Positions 52,505 through 61,565 of a DNA stretch of 64,000 bases are shown here, one piece after another. Source of the stretch: Gammaproteobacteria bacterium (lineage in GTDB: Bacteria > Pseudomonadota > Gammaproteobacteria > JASBUN01). The translations under genes and the position numbers were made by a program. How positions within the stretch are numbered: the first letter of the stretch is position 1; each line of letters starts with the position of its first letter. The notes beneath the pieces are model-generated. The model had not been told where the DNA came from and ran no database searches. It saw only the letters and a program-made list of their open reading frames with translations. Where the stretch lies: the NCBI GenBank assembly GCA_030147845.1, contig JASBUN010000058.1, positions 307,585-371,584 of the forward strand. The letters are read 5' to 3'.

Positions 52505-55012
52505 TCAGAGTCCCTTTTCCAGACGCCAGCGATCGGCACCGAGAATGCATTCGAGGCGCGGCCGAACGGCTGCCATCACCTCGTCGACCGTTAGGGTCGA
52601 GTACCGCCCGCCGGGCGCCTCACCGTGCTGCCAGTGCCCCAAGTACGCATCGATGACTTCGCCATCACATCCTCGATTCCGCAATCGGAATCGCAGGTAG
52701 TGGCGGTTCGTGTTCAACGGCAAATGAAAATGCGAGCTTACCTGTTCCCTCAATGTCTTCGGCCGCAGCGGAATCACACCGAACTCGTCATTCAGAAAAA
52801 AGAACAGCCCATAATGGTCGCTGACGTGGCGGCGTAATTCCATGGCCCGCCACGACGATGGCTGCTGCGCGCTTGGATCGGAGAGTTCTCCGTACGCCGC
52901 GCCGGGATGCAGCGCCATTTTCTCCAAAACCCGCTGCCGGTGCTCCATATAAGCACGCAGTTGCTCCACCACAAGCGGTGGAAGCCAGCCAATGCGTGTG
53001 TTGTAAAAATCGCCCCCGTCCTTGTCAGATAGGAGTGCCACATTGCATACCTCATCCAAGCTCGTCGAAAAAAAGTATTTTCGCGCCACCGACCGACTAC
53101 CCGTTACGAAGTCCAGCATGGATACGACGTATGCGGTATAGACATTGTGTAACTTCGTCCAATTGCGAGCGCTGCGTGCGCGGTTTAACTCGGTACGTAA
53201 TCCACGCACAAGCTTACGCACGGTCCGGGGGCGTGGTGTCAAGCGCGCGCCGACATATTCCCCGTGGCGCACTTGCGGCAATTTTATCCGCCACACTCCG
53301 CTAAACGTCGCACCAAACCCAAACTCCTCTGCGATTTTATCCACCATCGTATTGTGTGCTCGCAGATGTAGCCAAGCCAGATACCGGCTTGGTCGCGTGG
53401 TATAGTGCAGTCGCGTTCGAACAAAGCCAAACGACTGGCCGGTGAGCATTATTGCTTCCACTAGATCATGAGATTGCCCATATATCTCTTGGAACATGCG
53501 CTTTCGGATTGCGGCATCCGTTAGCGCCGAGTCGGTCGCGGAACGTATGATTTTCCTGAGCGATCTTTCGTACGTGTCGGCCTTATCTGGGAATGCCGGG
53601 TATCCGGAGCGGGCGCCGCTATCTCTATTTTTGTGGAGTCGCTCCATCGCGTCTTGGATGATGCGGGGGCATCCCAGGATCGCATACTCGCCCACTGCAA
53701 TTGCCTCCTCCTTCTGACGCGGATCCAATCGGGCTCGATACTCCGGCCCAGTGACTCGCAGTACGAATACATTCTCCTTCCGGGCGTATCCCACTTCGGT
53801 TCCTGTAGGGAGCACTCGTGGCACTGACCCGAATATTCGAAGCGTGGACAATGTCGCGGGACTCATACCGAGCACCAGCATGCACCCCATCATCAGGTAG
53901 CCGTCCAGAAGAGCGCCATCCAAGTCGTCGAGATGGTGCGCCACTGCCTTAAATACCGTGCCTATCTCGAGCAGGCTCGCACTCGACCAGTCCATCGCGA
54001 GCAGCTGCGCACGCATCGCAACCGCATCGAACATGCCACGCATCCGGATCGCTTCCTTCACCGGGTCAATATCGTAATAATCGTCCGCCCTCGGCAAGAG
54101 CTCCAGGAGGCTACTCGGTTCGACGTAGTCATCAATGGTTATATCAATATCGCCGACCCAGCGCGCCGCTGGATCAGGATGCGCCAACCGGTAAGAGCGG
54201 ACGCCGGAATAATCCGGATCGGTATCGTCCTCGACGGCGCCGACATAGATCAGGACTCGCTGGCTCGGCGGTATGCTACGCATCGGTCCACCCCCCTTAC
54301 CGCCGACACCGCCTTGGTGATTCCGTGGCGAAAACGAAGCCTGGCCAAGCCCGATGCGGATCGCGCGGCAGATCTCCGCGAGATGATCTTGCCCGACCAG
54401 TGGCAAGCGTTCGCCGTCTGCGAGCAGTCGGCGCTCGATCACGTCCAAGTAATCGGGAACGGTCAGCGGGTCTCTTGGCATTTGTTCCATCAGAGGCGCG
54501 AACTTGATATATCCAAGTTCGCGAACACATCGTCCCAACTGGTAGAGATAGTCTGTACTAGTTCGTCGCCTCAGTAGCGGCCATATTCGGAACAGCGCTG
54601 CCTTTATTTGAAGGTAGTGCGCATCGAACCGGGCATCCTTTATGCCGTTCCACAAAAACCCATAAAGGGGATTGCTTCTTAGGCTTCCGCGCACACTATT
54701 TTTAGTTCTACGCCGACTTTTCGGTTTTCGACACCGCGCAATTGCTTCACAAATCGCTGGCCATTTCGAGTGCACTACTTGATTGATTTCACGCCATACC
54801 GCAAGCGCGGCTTGATCGCCCCGCTCGCCAACGTCTTCCAGCACGTCGATGATGCGGCCCATCTCCGCTGCTACCGCATCGAGGCCGACCAGATCGACCG
54901 GAACGTCGATTCGATCCAGATAAAAACGAACAGCCCCGAGCCTGTCTTTCACCGTCACGCTGCCCAAACCGCTTGCCAAAATCACTTCGACGCCCTCACG
55001 TATGCTAGTCAT
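52505..55012 (-). CDS. Second very large recombinase-like protein of the trio
   Basis: About 835 aa. The C-terminal region has the tyrosine-recombinase landmarks in divergent form: Arg in FVTGSRSVARKYFFS, Lys in LLSDKDGGDFYNTRIGWLPP, TNRHYLRFRLRNRGCDGEVI (His-x-x-Arg box), AYLGHWQHGE and Tyr in GGRYSTL. The N-terminal 550 residues are unassigned. ATG 55012 has AGGAAG upstream; a start nine codons earlier is possible. The stop is two bases before the next gene's ATG and the start overlaps the upstream gene, so the three genes form one unit. Confidence 0.75.
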   Translation of the reverse strand: MTSIREGVEVILASGLGSVTVKDRLGAVRFYLDRIDVPVDLVGLDAVAAEMGRIIDVLEDVGERGDQAALAVWREINQVVHSKWPAICEAIARCRKPKSRRRTKNSVRGSLRSNPLYGFLWNGIKDARFDAHYLQIKAALFRIWPLLRRRTSTDYLYQLGRCVRELGYIKFAPLMEQMPRDPLTVPDYLDVIERRLLADGERLPLVGQDHLAEICRAIRIGLGQASFSPRNHQGGVGGKGGGPMRSIPPSQRVLIYVGAVEDDTDPDYSGVRSYRLAHPDPAARWVGDIDITIDDYVEPSSLLELLPRADDYYDIDPVKEAIRMRGMFDAVAMRAQLLAMDWSSASLLEIGTVFKAVAHHLDDLDGALLDGYLMMGCMLVLGMSPATLSTLRIFGSVPRVLPTGTEVGYARKENVFVLRVTGPEYRARLDPRQKEEAIAVGEYAILGCPRIIQDAMERLHKNRDSGARSGYPAFPDKADTYERSLRKIIRSATDSALTDAAIRKRMFQEIYGQSHDLVEAIMLTGQSFGFVRTRLHYTTRPSRYLAWLHLRAHNTMVDKIAEEFGFGATFSGVWRIKLPQVRHGEYVGARLTPRPRTVRKLVRGLRTELNRARSARNWTKLHNVYTAYVVSMLDFVTGSRSVARKYFFSTSLDEVCNVALLSDKDGGDFYNTRIGWLPPLVVEQLRAYMEHRQRVLEKMALHPGAAYGELSDPSAQQPSSWRAMELRRHVSDHYGLFFFLNDEFGVIPLRPKTLREQVSSHFHLPLNTNRHYLRFRLRNRGCDGEVIDAYLGHWQHGEAPGGRYSTLTVDEVMAAVRPRLECILGADRWRLEKGL

Positions 55013-56075
55013 GGTCTTGTTCTTCCTGGCATGTTTCATCCAATGACAACTCGATCTGCCATTTTTGAAGCGATTCTCGCTTTTCTGTCGCTGACCGGCT
55101 GCTGGAGTGGGCGCCGCGCGTATAAAACGCGTGTTGGCGACTATAGCGGATCAATTGAGCGGCACCCGATCGGGACAGCGGCTGACCAAAGGCCCAGCGA
55201 TGGTGTTCGATAGCGCCGTTCCTGAGACGATCGCCCAGCACCACCCCCTCGCACGGCGCTAGACTGTGCAGGCACGACAGCACTCCAACCTCCAGCGAGG
55301 CCAATGCTTGCAGGACCTTTGGGCTTTTTGTCGGGATCACCTGAACCGTAACGTCGTCCTCTTTGCGTAGTACTGCTCGGACCGCCTCTAGTATTCGGCA
55401 GTTCGCAATACAGATATAACGCCCCTTCACCGAAGGTGCGAGTACTGGCGGGTGGAGCTCGCTAAGGCGACGGACTGCACGCACCGATAGAACCTCCAGC
55501 GAGGCCATGCGATAGCGTGCGCCGGGGCCGCCCGTGCAGGTCGCAATATGTTGGAGTTTTACATGGCGATGTGTTGGCTGACGCGCGGAGAGACTCGCGA
55601 GGTTTTGGCAGGCGTTAGCGCACACTTTTTTTTGGTTACTCGGGCATAACAATCTCGCAGTAGCTATCGTGCCACCGTCGCTCTGCCCGGCTGCAATCGA
55701 GAACAATAACGGCAACAGATGTTCTTCGAGATATCGGACTTGTTGTATCCATTTTTCGCTCGGCTTTCCTACCAGTACACTCACGCGATGATTCGGATCG
55801 AACATTAAGCGCGCCATCTGCAGCGTGCGTAGATTGGCAACCGCACACAGTTCATTGGGCCGCGATCGACTCACAATGACCGGCTCCAACCTGATCAGTG
55901 CATCGCAAAATCGACGGCAGCGGGTTGCATGGTCGCCGAGCAAATAGGGCAGATTCATTTGACTCACACCCGTGGCTTTTATCACCGGGTGCACCCCTAC
56001 AATTGATCGGATTGTTGTTCGCGTTCGTTCGAACTGGGTATCGCCGATGGATACCTGGTTGTTGGCGTAGTTCAT
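55005..56075 (-). CDS. First gene of the recombinase trio: duplicated ParB-like protein
   Basis: A 356-aa basic protein from ATG 56075. It contains two similar segments: NELCAVANLRTLQMARLMF followed by HRVSVLVGKPSEK (about residues 72-107), and RYICIANCRILEAVRAVLR followed by DVTVQVIPTKSPK (about residues 220-255), each then followed by a Leu-rich helix. The pattern (strand, xANxR, helix, strand V-x-V) resembles the ParB/sulfiredoxin-like DNA-binding or nucleotide-binding fold. I infer a duplicated ParB-like domain; no known family is assigned. Overlaps the second recombinase gene. Confidence 0.55.
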   Translation of the reverse strand: MNYANNQVSIGDTQFERTRTTIRSIVGVHPVIKATGVSQMNLPYLLGDHATRCRRFCDALIRLEPVIVSRSRPNELCAVANLRTLQMARLMFDPNHRVSVLVGKPSEKWIQQVRYLEEHLLPLLFSIAAGQSDGGTIATARLLCPSNQKKVCANACQNLASLSARQPTHRHVKLQHIATCTGGPGARYRMASLEVLSVRAVRRLSELHPPVLAPSVKGRYICIANCRILEAVRAVLRKEDDVTVQVIPTKSPKVLQALASLEVGVLSCLHSLAPCEGVVLGDRLRNGAIEHHRWAFGQPLSRSGAAQLIRYSRQHAFYTRGAHSSSRSATEKRESLQKWQIELSLDETCQEEQDHD

Positions 56076-56150
56076 TCGTAGTCCTCGTTCTTCCGACCGA
56101 CATCCCGCGGTTCTGCGGATTGCGGCATAGATCGACCTGGCGCAGATCAA

Positions 56151-56697
56151 GACGGGGCCTGGCCCAGCGCGGGGACTAACGAATCAGCACGATGATGTTG
56201 CGGTTCGTACACGGCGTCGAACGGGGAACGCGCGGCTCAATGGCTCGGCCACGAGCACACGGTCTCGTGCGACTGTCGCACACAACGGATTGGAGTGGGT
56301 CAGTCACCTGGACCGACGCAGTGGGTTGGCGAGGCGCGCTACGATACCAGCGCTGCATCGCTAATGAGAGGCTGATTGGTCCGCCTCTCAGGTGGGGGTC
56401 CACGTTACGCGACCGATCATGCGATGGTCGGGATCCCGACTCGGACGGGATCTCCCCCGGTTGCCGTTGGCTATGGGGCCTCTCATCCAGTGGAGTGTGC
56501 CCTATTTCGCTGAAGCTACTGCATCAGCAGCCCGGCTATTTTGCCTTCACTTCCATGCGTCAGGCAGTTGGGACTTTGTCTTTGACTATTAGCTCGAGTG
56601 GACCAACTGCGTCTACTCGGCGTGCGTTTCGTTATTCCGCTTCATGGGCTCGTTTGTATGTGTACTGATTATTTGTCATATCGTCAAGCTCCAGAAC
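56151..56697. other. Gene-free stretch
   Basis: About 545 bp between the trio and a decayed gene. Several overlapping frames exist but none has family features or a ribosome site. The trio's promoter should be in the first part. Nothing else seen. Confidence 0.4.
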
Positions 56698-57264
56698 CTA
56701 CCGCCAACCGACGAAACAATTGTGCCGTAGGTGGACCACTGGCGGCGCGAAATACAAATTTGAAGCGAGTGCGGAGGTGAATGCCTCCATTTGTTGTCGC
56801 AGGCTTTCCAAGCAACCCCCTGCGTGCCGCATCCAACTATCTCCGTTCTTCCGCCAGTCGATACGTTTCCGTTCACTGCTATCCAGATAAGAATCCAGTG
56901 GGACCTGAAGTGTCATGTCTTGGAGAACGATATGACGATGATCAATCTGAAAGGCGGAGAAATAACCTCCTGTGTTCGATCCTCGTGATCGGGAACTTCG
57001 TAGACAGGCGGGGAACCTGTCGTATCCCGCGCCCACTTCTTGGTGAACCAGGTATTTCCCTTGCGGACCGGGATATAACATGGCGGCGTATCTTTTTTGG
57101 GCGTCCTTACCCCGAAAACCGGGGAAAAAACCCAAACGCTCAAACCGTAACAGACGCGCTCGGTCAATTGACAGGCCTCGCTCGCGACAAAACTTGATAA
57201 ATCGATCCGCTCCCAGCGGTGGCCAAGTGATGACGGCGCCGGCTTCTACTCTGGCCCGTCCCAC
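56698..57264 (-). pseudogene. Hypothetical gene with two compensating frameshifts
   Basis: Minus strand. The opening frame reads FIKFCRERGLSIDRARLLRF and ERLGFF. The sensible reading then jumps by one base to VRTPKKDTPPCYIPVRKGNT and WFTKKWARDT...VPDHEDRTQE (about 57110-56960), and returns to the first frame at GGYFSAFQIDHRHIVLQDMT, LQVPLDSYLDSSERKRIDWR and on. Each single frame is open throughout, which hides the damage, but continuity of sense requires both shifts. Family unknown. Confidence 0.6.
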
Positions 57265-57350
57265 GTTGAAGGGAAGAGCTTTCAGCTAGTCGTCCACAGC
57301 ATCTTGCTTTTTTCACCCGAGATTTCGTCATCGCCATTCCTTTACCAACA

Positions 57351-58610
57351 TTAAGAAAGAGAAAGCGCTGCTTTCAAGTCCTCATGCTCAAAGGCTGATG
57401 CCACGCGATCAATCTCGGCTCGCGTAAGACTTCCTTGCGCGGCCTCTTCGCGCCAGGTTGTCACGGCCTTCCCGACCTCGGCGGCGATCGCGTGCGCCCT
57501 GGCTTCATCCAGTTCAAAATATCCCACCACACTCATCGCCAGATCCAGAGAGGCCGAACCATCATCGAGATCGATGGCCGTTGTCAGAACGCGTGGTTTG
57601 ATATCCGTGGGTACTGGATTAAGATCATAGGCTGGGCTCAACCGCCAACCGTCTGGGCCGGTATAGAGGAAGGCATGATTACGCAAGTGGTCATCCGTGT
57701 TGGAAATCAAAATATTGAAGACGATACGTCGCCACAGTTCATGCATATCCTGTTTCGGATTGGCGCCATAGCGGCGCAGAGCATCGACAAATTCCAGGTA
57801 ACTGCGTGACTCGTTGTCGCTGGCGCCGAGCATACTCATGGCCGAAAGAAACGGGATGCGCTGACCTTGCACCCTATCGAACCGGCGCAGCAACAGCACC
57901 GGCTTGTTCAGTACATGTTCGATTCGCCAGTCGGGCACAGGGATACCAGCCTTTGCTGCAAGACGGAGCGCAACCGCTTCCCACAGAATCGCATTGATCT
58001 CATCATCCTTGTGTGGAAACTTGGCGATGGCAAGATGCCCGTCCCGGTCCCGAACAGACGCCTTGGGACGCGCACCACCCAATGATGAACCGGGAGCCAG
58101 CAGCAGGCGAAGGTCCTCGTCGCTATCCGTATCACCAACGACATGTTCCGCCGCCGACAGCAATTGTGGCAGATCGATCAGGGGTGGTATGCGGGCGGCT
58201 TCATGTTCGGCAAGAAACGAGCCGCCCTCCTGCCTGGCAAAGCGCAGAGCGCCTTGTCGTGCCTCATCATCAACCATGAGCAGGTAGTCAATTTCCATCA
58301 AGGTGCGCGGCGTCTCGCCCGCGCGCTCTGCCCGTCGCCGTTCTGCCCGACGCATCAAAACCCGCCCCCAGCGATCGGGGGCAGAATCACCGATGGTACC
58401 GAACAGGGGTTTACCTGTAGGTGTGTGGAAGGGACCCGGGCCCAGCGTCAGAGCCGGTTCCAGGGAGAAACGGTCGGCATACTCAAGCCAACCCGGATCA
58501 TATTCGAACGTCGCGCTTTCCCTACCCTTACGCACGCGCGCCCATAATCGCCCGGCCAGATGCGGCGTACCGGCAATATCCACATAGACGAACACTTCTG
58601 CTTCCATCAC
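57351..58610 (-). CDS. hipA: HipA-family kinase toxin
   Basis: Serine/threonine kinase toxin of type II HipBA modules; family members phosphorylate targets such as glutamyl-tRNA synthetase and cause dormancy. 419 aa, full length: couple_hipA N-terminal domain (to about residue 105), Gly-rich loop region APGSSLGGARPKASVRD (about residue 172), catalytic ISNTDDHLRNHAFLY (about residue 306) and metal-binding SPAYDLNPVP. Its start overlaps the hipB stop (ATGA). Appears intact and active. Confidence 0.93.
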   Translation of the reverse strand: MMEAEVFVYVDIAGTPHLAGRLWARVRKGRESATFEYDPGWLEYADRFSLEPALTLGPGPFHTPTGKPLFGTIGDSAPDRWGRVLMRRAERRRAERAGETPRTLMEIDYLLMVDDEARQGALRFARQEGGSFLAEHEAARIPPLIDLPQLLSAAEHVVGDTDSDEDLRLLLAPGSSLGGARPKASVRDRDGHLAIAKFPHKDDEINAILWEAVALRLAAKAGIPVPDWRIEHVLNKPVLLLRRFDRVQGQRIPFLSAMSMLGASDNESRSYLEFVDALRRYGANPKQDMHELWRRIVFNILISNTDDHLRNHAFLYTGPDGWRLSPAYDLNPVPTDIKPRVLTTAIDLDDGSASLDLAMSVVGYFELDEARAHAIAAEVGKAVTTWREEAAQGSLTRAEIDRVASAFEHEDLKAALSLS

Positions 58611-58978
58611 GCTTTACTCTTCTGCCCCGACTGGAGCGACTTGCGCCCGGATTTATGCTGGCGCGGCTTGCGGATACGTTGCGGCAAACGCGCATCGATG
58701 AGTTCGAGACCCACCGTATCCGTCTTGACATCAGCGAGTTCACCCAACCGCTCAGCTATGCCCAACACAAAGAGCACATTAGCGTAATTACCCAGCGCCA
58801 CGCCCGGATCGCCCTTTTCCACCTTGTTTAAGGTTGTCCGGCTGATAGAGGCCCGTTCAGCCATGACAGCGGTCGAGATACGCCGTCTGAGCCGGGCATC
58901 TCGGATATCCTGTCCAAGCTTATGCATCGCTCGCCTGACCGGAATCGGCACCATCAAGTCTAGCTGGGTTTTTCGCAT
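58607..58978 (-). CDS. hipB: HipB-family Xre antitoxin
   Basis: A 123-aa Xre-type DNA-binding antitoxin: HTH around ISTAVMAERASISRTTLNKV (residues 33-52), GDPGVALGNYANVLFVLGIA after it, and a basic C-terminal tail. The start is placed at 58978 (MRKTQLDL); an upstream extension of 49 codons crosses the operator region and is rejected. Forms a coupled operon with hipA and probably represses it. Confidence 0.88.
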   Translation of the reverse strand: MRKTQLDLMVPIPVRRAMHKLGQDIRDARLRRRISTAVMAERASISRTTLNKVEKGDPGVALGNYANVLFVLGIAERLGELADVKTDTVGLELIDARLPQRIRKPRQHKSGRKSLQSGQKSKA

Positions 58979-58982
58979 GTTT

Positions 58983-59031
58983 CGTCCATTTTTATGGTCA
59001 CTATCTATAATAGTGTATACAATAATGGACG
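58983..59031. promoter_or_regulatory. Putative HipB operator / hipBA promoter
   Basis: Two nested inverted repeats upstream of hipB: CGTCCATT (58983-58990) with AATGGACG (59024-59031), and inside them CACTAT-CTATA-ATAGTG (58999-59015). The interior is AT-rich with TATTAT on the minus strand. Such nested symmetry next to the start is typical of an autoregulatory operator. Confidence 0.6.
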
Positions 59032-59136
59032 TAATAACAATTGGATCCGATAGGAACGAGCACAGAACACGCCCACTTGGCCACTGGTCACAGGGTAACC
59101 ACCCACTGTCGGCATCCGACACCATTCATCCTGTTT

Positions 59137-59202
59137 TTTACCGCACGTAATATTTTATAAGAGATAGCGGGTGGCACAGGCTTATTTATCACGTGCGGTA
59201 AA
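59137..59202. repeat. 12-bp inverted repeat TTTACCGCACGT / ACGTGCGGTAAA
   Basis: Perfect 12-bp arms at 59137-59148 and 59191-59202, 42 bp apart, with a degenerate third copy (TTACCGTACGAT) near 59239. It lies in the gene-free 600 bp between hipB and the Xre/RES module. Could be an operator set or the edge of a former insertion. The rest of 59032-59522 has no gene. Confidence 0.55.
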
Positions 59203-59522
59203 TATGGCTGCCCATTGACCGCTTAAGGTGCCAATTCTTACCGTACGATATCTTTCCTGAGGGCGCGACCATGGCGCAAGATAACATCGTGTACGGCACG
59301 GTCCAGACCGACGAGGAGTTCGGCCGTGTCAGGGGAGCGCGCCCTTATTTACCGATGTATACCGCCGTTGGTGGTCGGCGGGGGGGCGAACTGAACCATC
59401 ATCCGTGTCACGCCCCCGACCTGCCGTTGGCTTTACCGTAGGTCGTCGTAGCCCGCGCCTGGATCAGCCACCGAGGCCTATTTTTTTCGACGGCGGCCGC
59501 TCGCTCCCAATCCCCTAAAACC

Positions 59523-59551
59523 TTGCCTGTGCAATTTCTATGCGCTATTAT
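59523..59551 (+). promoter_or_regulatory. Promoter of the Xre/RES module
   Basis: TTGCCT (59523-59528), 17-bp spacer, TATTAT (59546-59551), 26 bp before the ATG and followed by a good ribosome site (GGAGG) for the antitoxin gene. Direct reading of sigma-70-like boxes. Confidence 0.65.
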
Positions 59552-59577
59552 TTCTACAGCAATACACGGAGGCTGCC

Positions 59578-59952
59578 ATGCGCGCACACGCAATCTTGAA
59601 CCCGGACCGCCAGCGGGTACTGACGGAAGCCACGGTGAGGGCTGCGGACATCCTGTGTTTGAGTGGCGAATCCTTGGCGAAAGTGATCGGGCTTAGCGCC
59701 GCGTCGGTGAGCCGGATGCGGACGGGGGCTTATCAGCTGGAGCCCGACAGCAAACCCTGGGAACTCAGCACCCTGTTGGTACGACTGTATCGGGGGCTGG
59801 ACGCCATCACCGCAGGGGATGAATCTTCGCTGCGCGCATGGATGCGGTCGGAGAATTTGGCTCTGCACGGGGTTCCGGCCGAGTTGATTGTCACGGTCTC
59901 CGGCCTGAGCGATACGCTGGCGTATGTGGACGCCCACCGCGCTCGCGTCTGA
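59578..59952 (+). CDS. Xre/MbcA/ParS-type antitoxin
   Basis: A 124-aa antitoxin of the RES-Xre type. HTH region GESLAKVIGLSAASVSRMRT (about residues 30-49), then the toxin-binding region WELSTLLVRLYRGLDAITAG and SLRAWMRSENLALHGVPAEL. Strong start (GGAGG at 8 bases). Overlaps the toxin gene by 29 bp. Confidence 0.88.
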   Translation: MRAHAILNPDRQRVLTEATVRAADILCLSGESLAKVIGLSAASVSRMRTGAYQLEPDSKPWELSTLLVRLYRGLDAITAGDESSLRAWMRSENLALHGVPAELIVTVSGLSDTLAYVDAHRARV

Positions 59953-60658
59953 AGCGCGCGCCGCCGGCGGCGTCGTGTGGCGCGTGGTCGAACACCAGTA
60001 CACGGCCTCGACGCGCAAGATCGTGGCCCGGCAGTCCGACCAAGACATCCTGGAAGACCTCCTGGAGGAATCCAAGCCCCGGGTACCGGCGCCGTGCCGC
60101 CACCTCGATTACCTGCTGTACTCGCCGTTTCGGTACCGGGCGACGCACCCCGGCTCCCGGTTCCGCCTGCCCGCTCCCGGAGACGGCGTATTCTACGCCG
60201 CTGAGCATCGGGTCACCGCCCAGGCTGAATTTACGTACTGGCGGCTGCGCTTCTTCGCGGCATCCCCGGATACGCCGCTACCGCGCCAGGAGGAGCGGCT
60301 GACCGCGTTTTCCGCCGCCTACCGCACCGAGCGCGCGATCGATCTCACCACCTCCGCTTTTTCATCCGACCGGCAAGCGTGGACCGACCCCTGCGATTAC
60401 AGCGCCACGCAGGCCTTGGCGCTACAGGCGCGGCGTGCCGGCGTGGAGATGATCCGATACGAGTCGGTGCGCGACCCGAACCGATGGGCCAACATCGCAC
60501 TCCTTGGTTGTGCATCGTTCGACCGCCCCACCCCGGTGAGCCAGCAAACGTGGTACCTGTATCTCGGGCAAGAAGAGGCGAGCTGGCGACGGGCGCAGGG
60601 GACGCGGGCCGAGCGGGCACGCTTCGATGTCGGGGCATTCGATCTGTGCCCGTCTTAA
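59924..60658 (+). CDS. RES-domain NAD-degrading toxin
   Basis: A 244-aa RES-domain protein; family toxins deplete cellular NAD+ (MbcT, ParT-like). Motifs: WRVVEHQYTAS at the N-terminus, SRFRLPAPGDGVFYAAEHRV (the R-x-x-x-x-G-x-x-Y core, about residue 82) and YSATQALALQARRAG followed by IRYESVRDP and WANIALLG. Full length. Acts with the preceding Xre antitoxin. Confidence 0.9.
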   Translation: MWTPTALASEARAAGGVVWRVVEHQYTASTRKIVARQSDQDILEDLLEESKPRVPAPCRHLDYLLYSPFRYRATHPGSRFRLPAPGDGVFYAAEHRVTAQAEFTYWRLRFFAASPDTPLPRQEERLTAFSAAYRTERAIDLTTSAFSSDRQAWTDPCDYSATQALALQARRAGVEMIRYESVRDPNRWANIALLGCASFDRPTPVSQQTWYLYLGQEEASWRRAQGTRAERARFDVGAFDLCPS

Positions 60659-60915
60659 CCTCCTGCTCGGTGCGACGCGACGGGGATTTCAGTTAGACGC
60701 GCGGTGAACGTACCGCGTCGGATCTACTCGCAGCGCACGGGTTTAGCGGTCACGCGAGCGGCGTTGGCGTGTTGACTGCCGGCGGGCACTGCGATGTCGC
60801 ACTTGCCACAAGTCGATCTGATTTGCTGTCGGAACGCGCCCGGGCTGCACTGCGACAAGGCGGGTCAGCCAAGTGGGCCCCAAGACGTGGACAGTGCGAG
60901 AAGTGCATCCTCAAG

Positions 60916-61542
60916 TTACGCCGCCATCGTGGCGGCATCCAGGTAATACACGCCGTCTGGCGTCTGCCTGTCAAGCGACGGAGGGCGTCGTTTCGTGTGG
61001 TAGCAGGCAAAGCCCGCACCCGGCTCCAGCGGGAAATCGGTGACCTTCACCAGGGCGTGTTCGATCTCGCGTTCCTGCGCCGCGTCGGTGAGGCCCAGAA
61101 AATGGAAACGATACGGGTCTTTCACCGACTCACGGGCCAGATCCGATTGCGGCTTCGGTAAACTCGCCGCGAAGTGGGTCACCGCCTTACCACTGCGCTC
61201 CAGCAAGCGGGTGTCGATTTGCATGAGCAAAATATTGCGCGACCAGCTATGCTCGATGGCTTGGGCGGCGTACCAACAACGGGCTTCGGGCGCCGACAGC
61301 TTGTCGAGCAGCGCCAACGGGTGATACCACGGCAATTGTCCAACAGCCTATTGGACAATTGCGGCATCCGGCCACGCCTCGGCAAAGGCGCGCATATACA
61401 TCAGCTTGGCGCGGGAAAAACCCTTCATCTCGGGAAAGGCGGCGCGCAAATCATGCGCCAGCCGCTCGATCACCTTCGCACCCCAGCCCTGCTCGGCCTG
61501 CCGCGCCAGAATCTCGCGCCCGATCCGCCAGTATAGCAACAC
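60916..61542 (-). pseudogene. DUF1016 (YhcG-like) nuclease, nonsense and deleted
   Basis: Minus-strand relic of a PDDEXK nuclease-domain (DUF1016) protein. The N-terminal part LYWRIGREILARQAEQGWGA through FAEAWPDAAIVQ meets an in-frame TAG (61350-61348) where the family has Gln, then continues in frame as AVGQLPWYHPLALLDKL ... SVKDPYRFHFLGLTDAAQER. After HALVKVTDFPLEPGAGFACY the remaining nuclease motifs are missing and the frame runs into unrelated residues. A single C-to-T nonsense change plus a C-terminal deletion inactivate it. The 257 bp before it (60659-60915) hold no gene. Confidence 0.82.
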
Positions 61543-61543
61543 C

Positions 61544-61565
61544 CGCTGGCGGTTAACCGCCAGCG
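61544..61565. repeat. 22-bp perfect palindrome at a gene-relic junction
   Basis: Reads CGCTGGCGGTT then AACCGCCAGCG with no loop, so it is a perfect 22-bp dyad. It lies exactly between the start of the DUF1016 relic and the end of the AAA relic and includes the latter's TAA stop. Confidence 0.6.
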
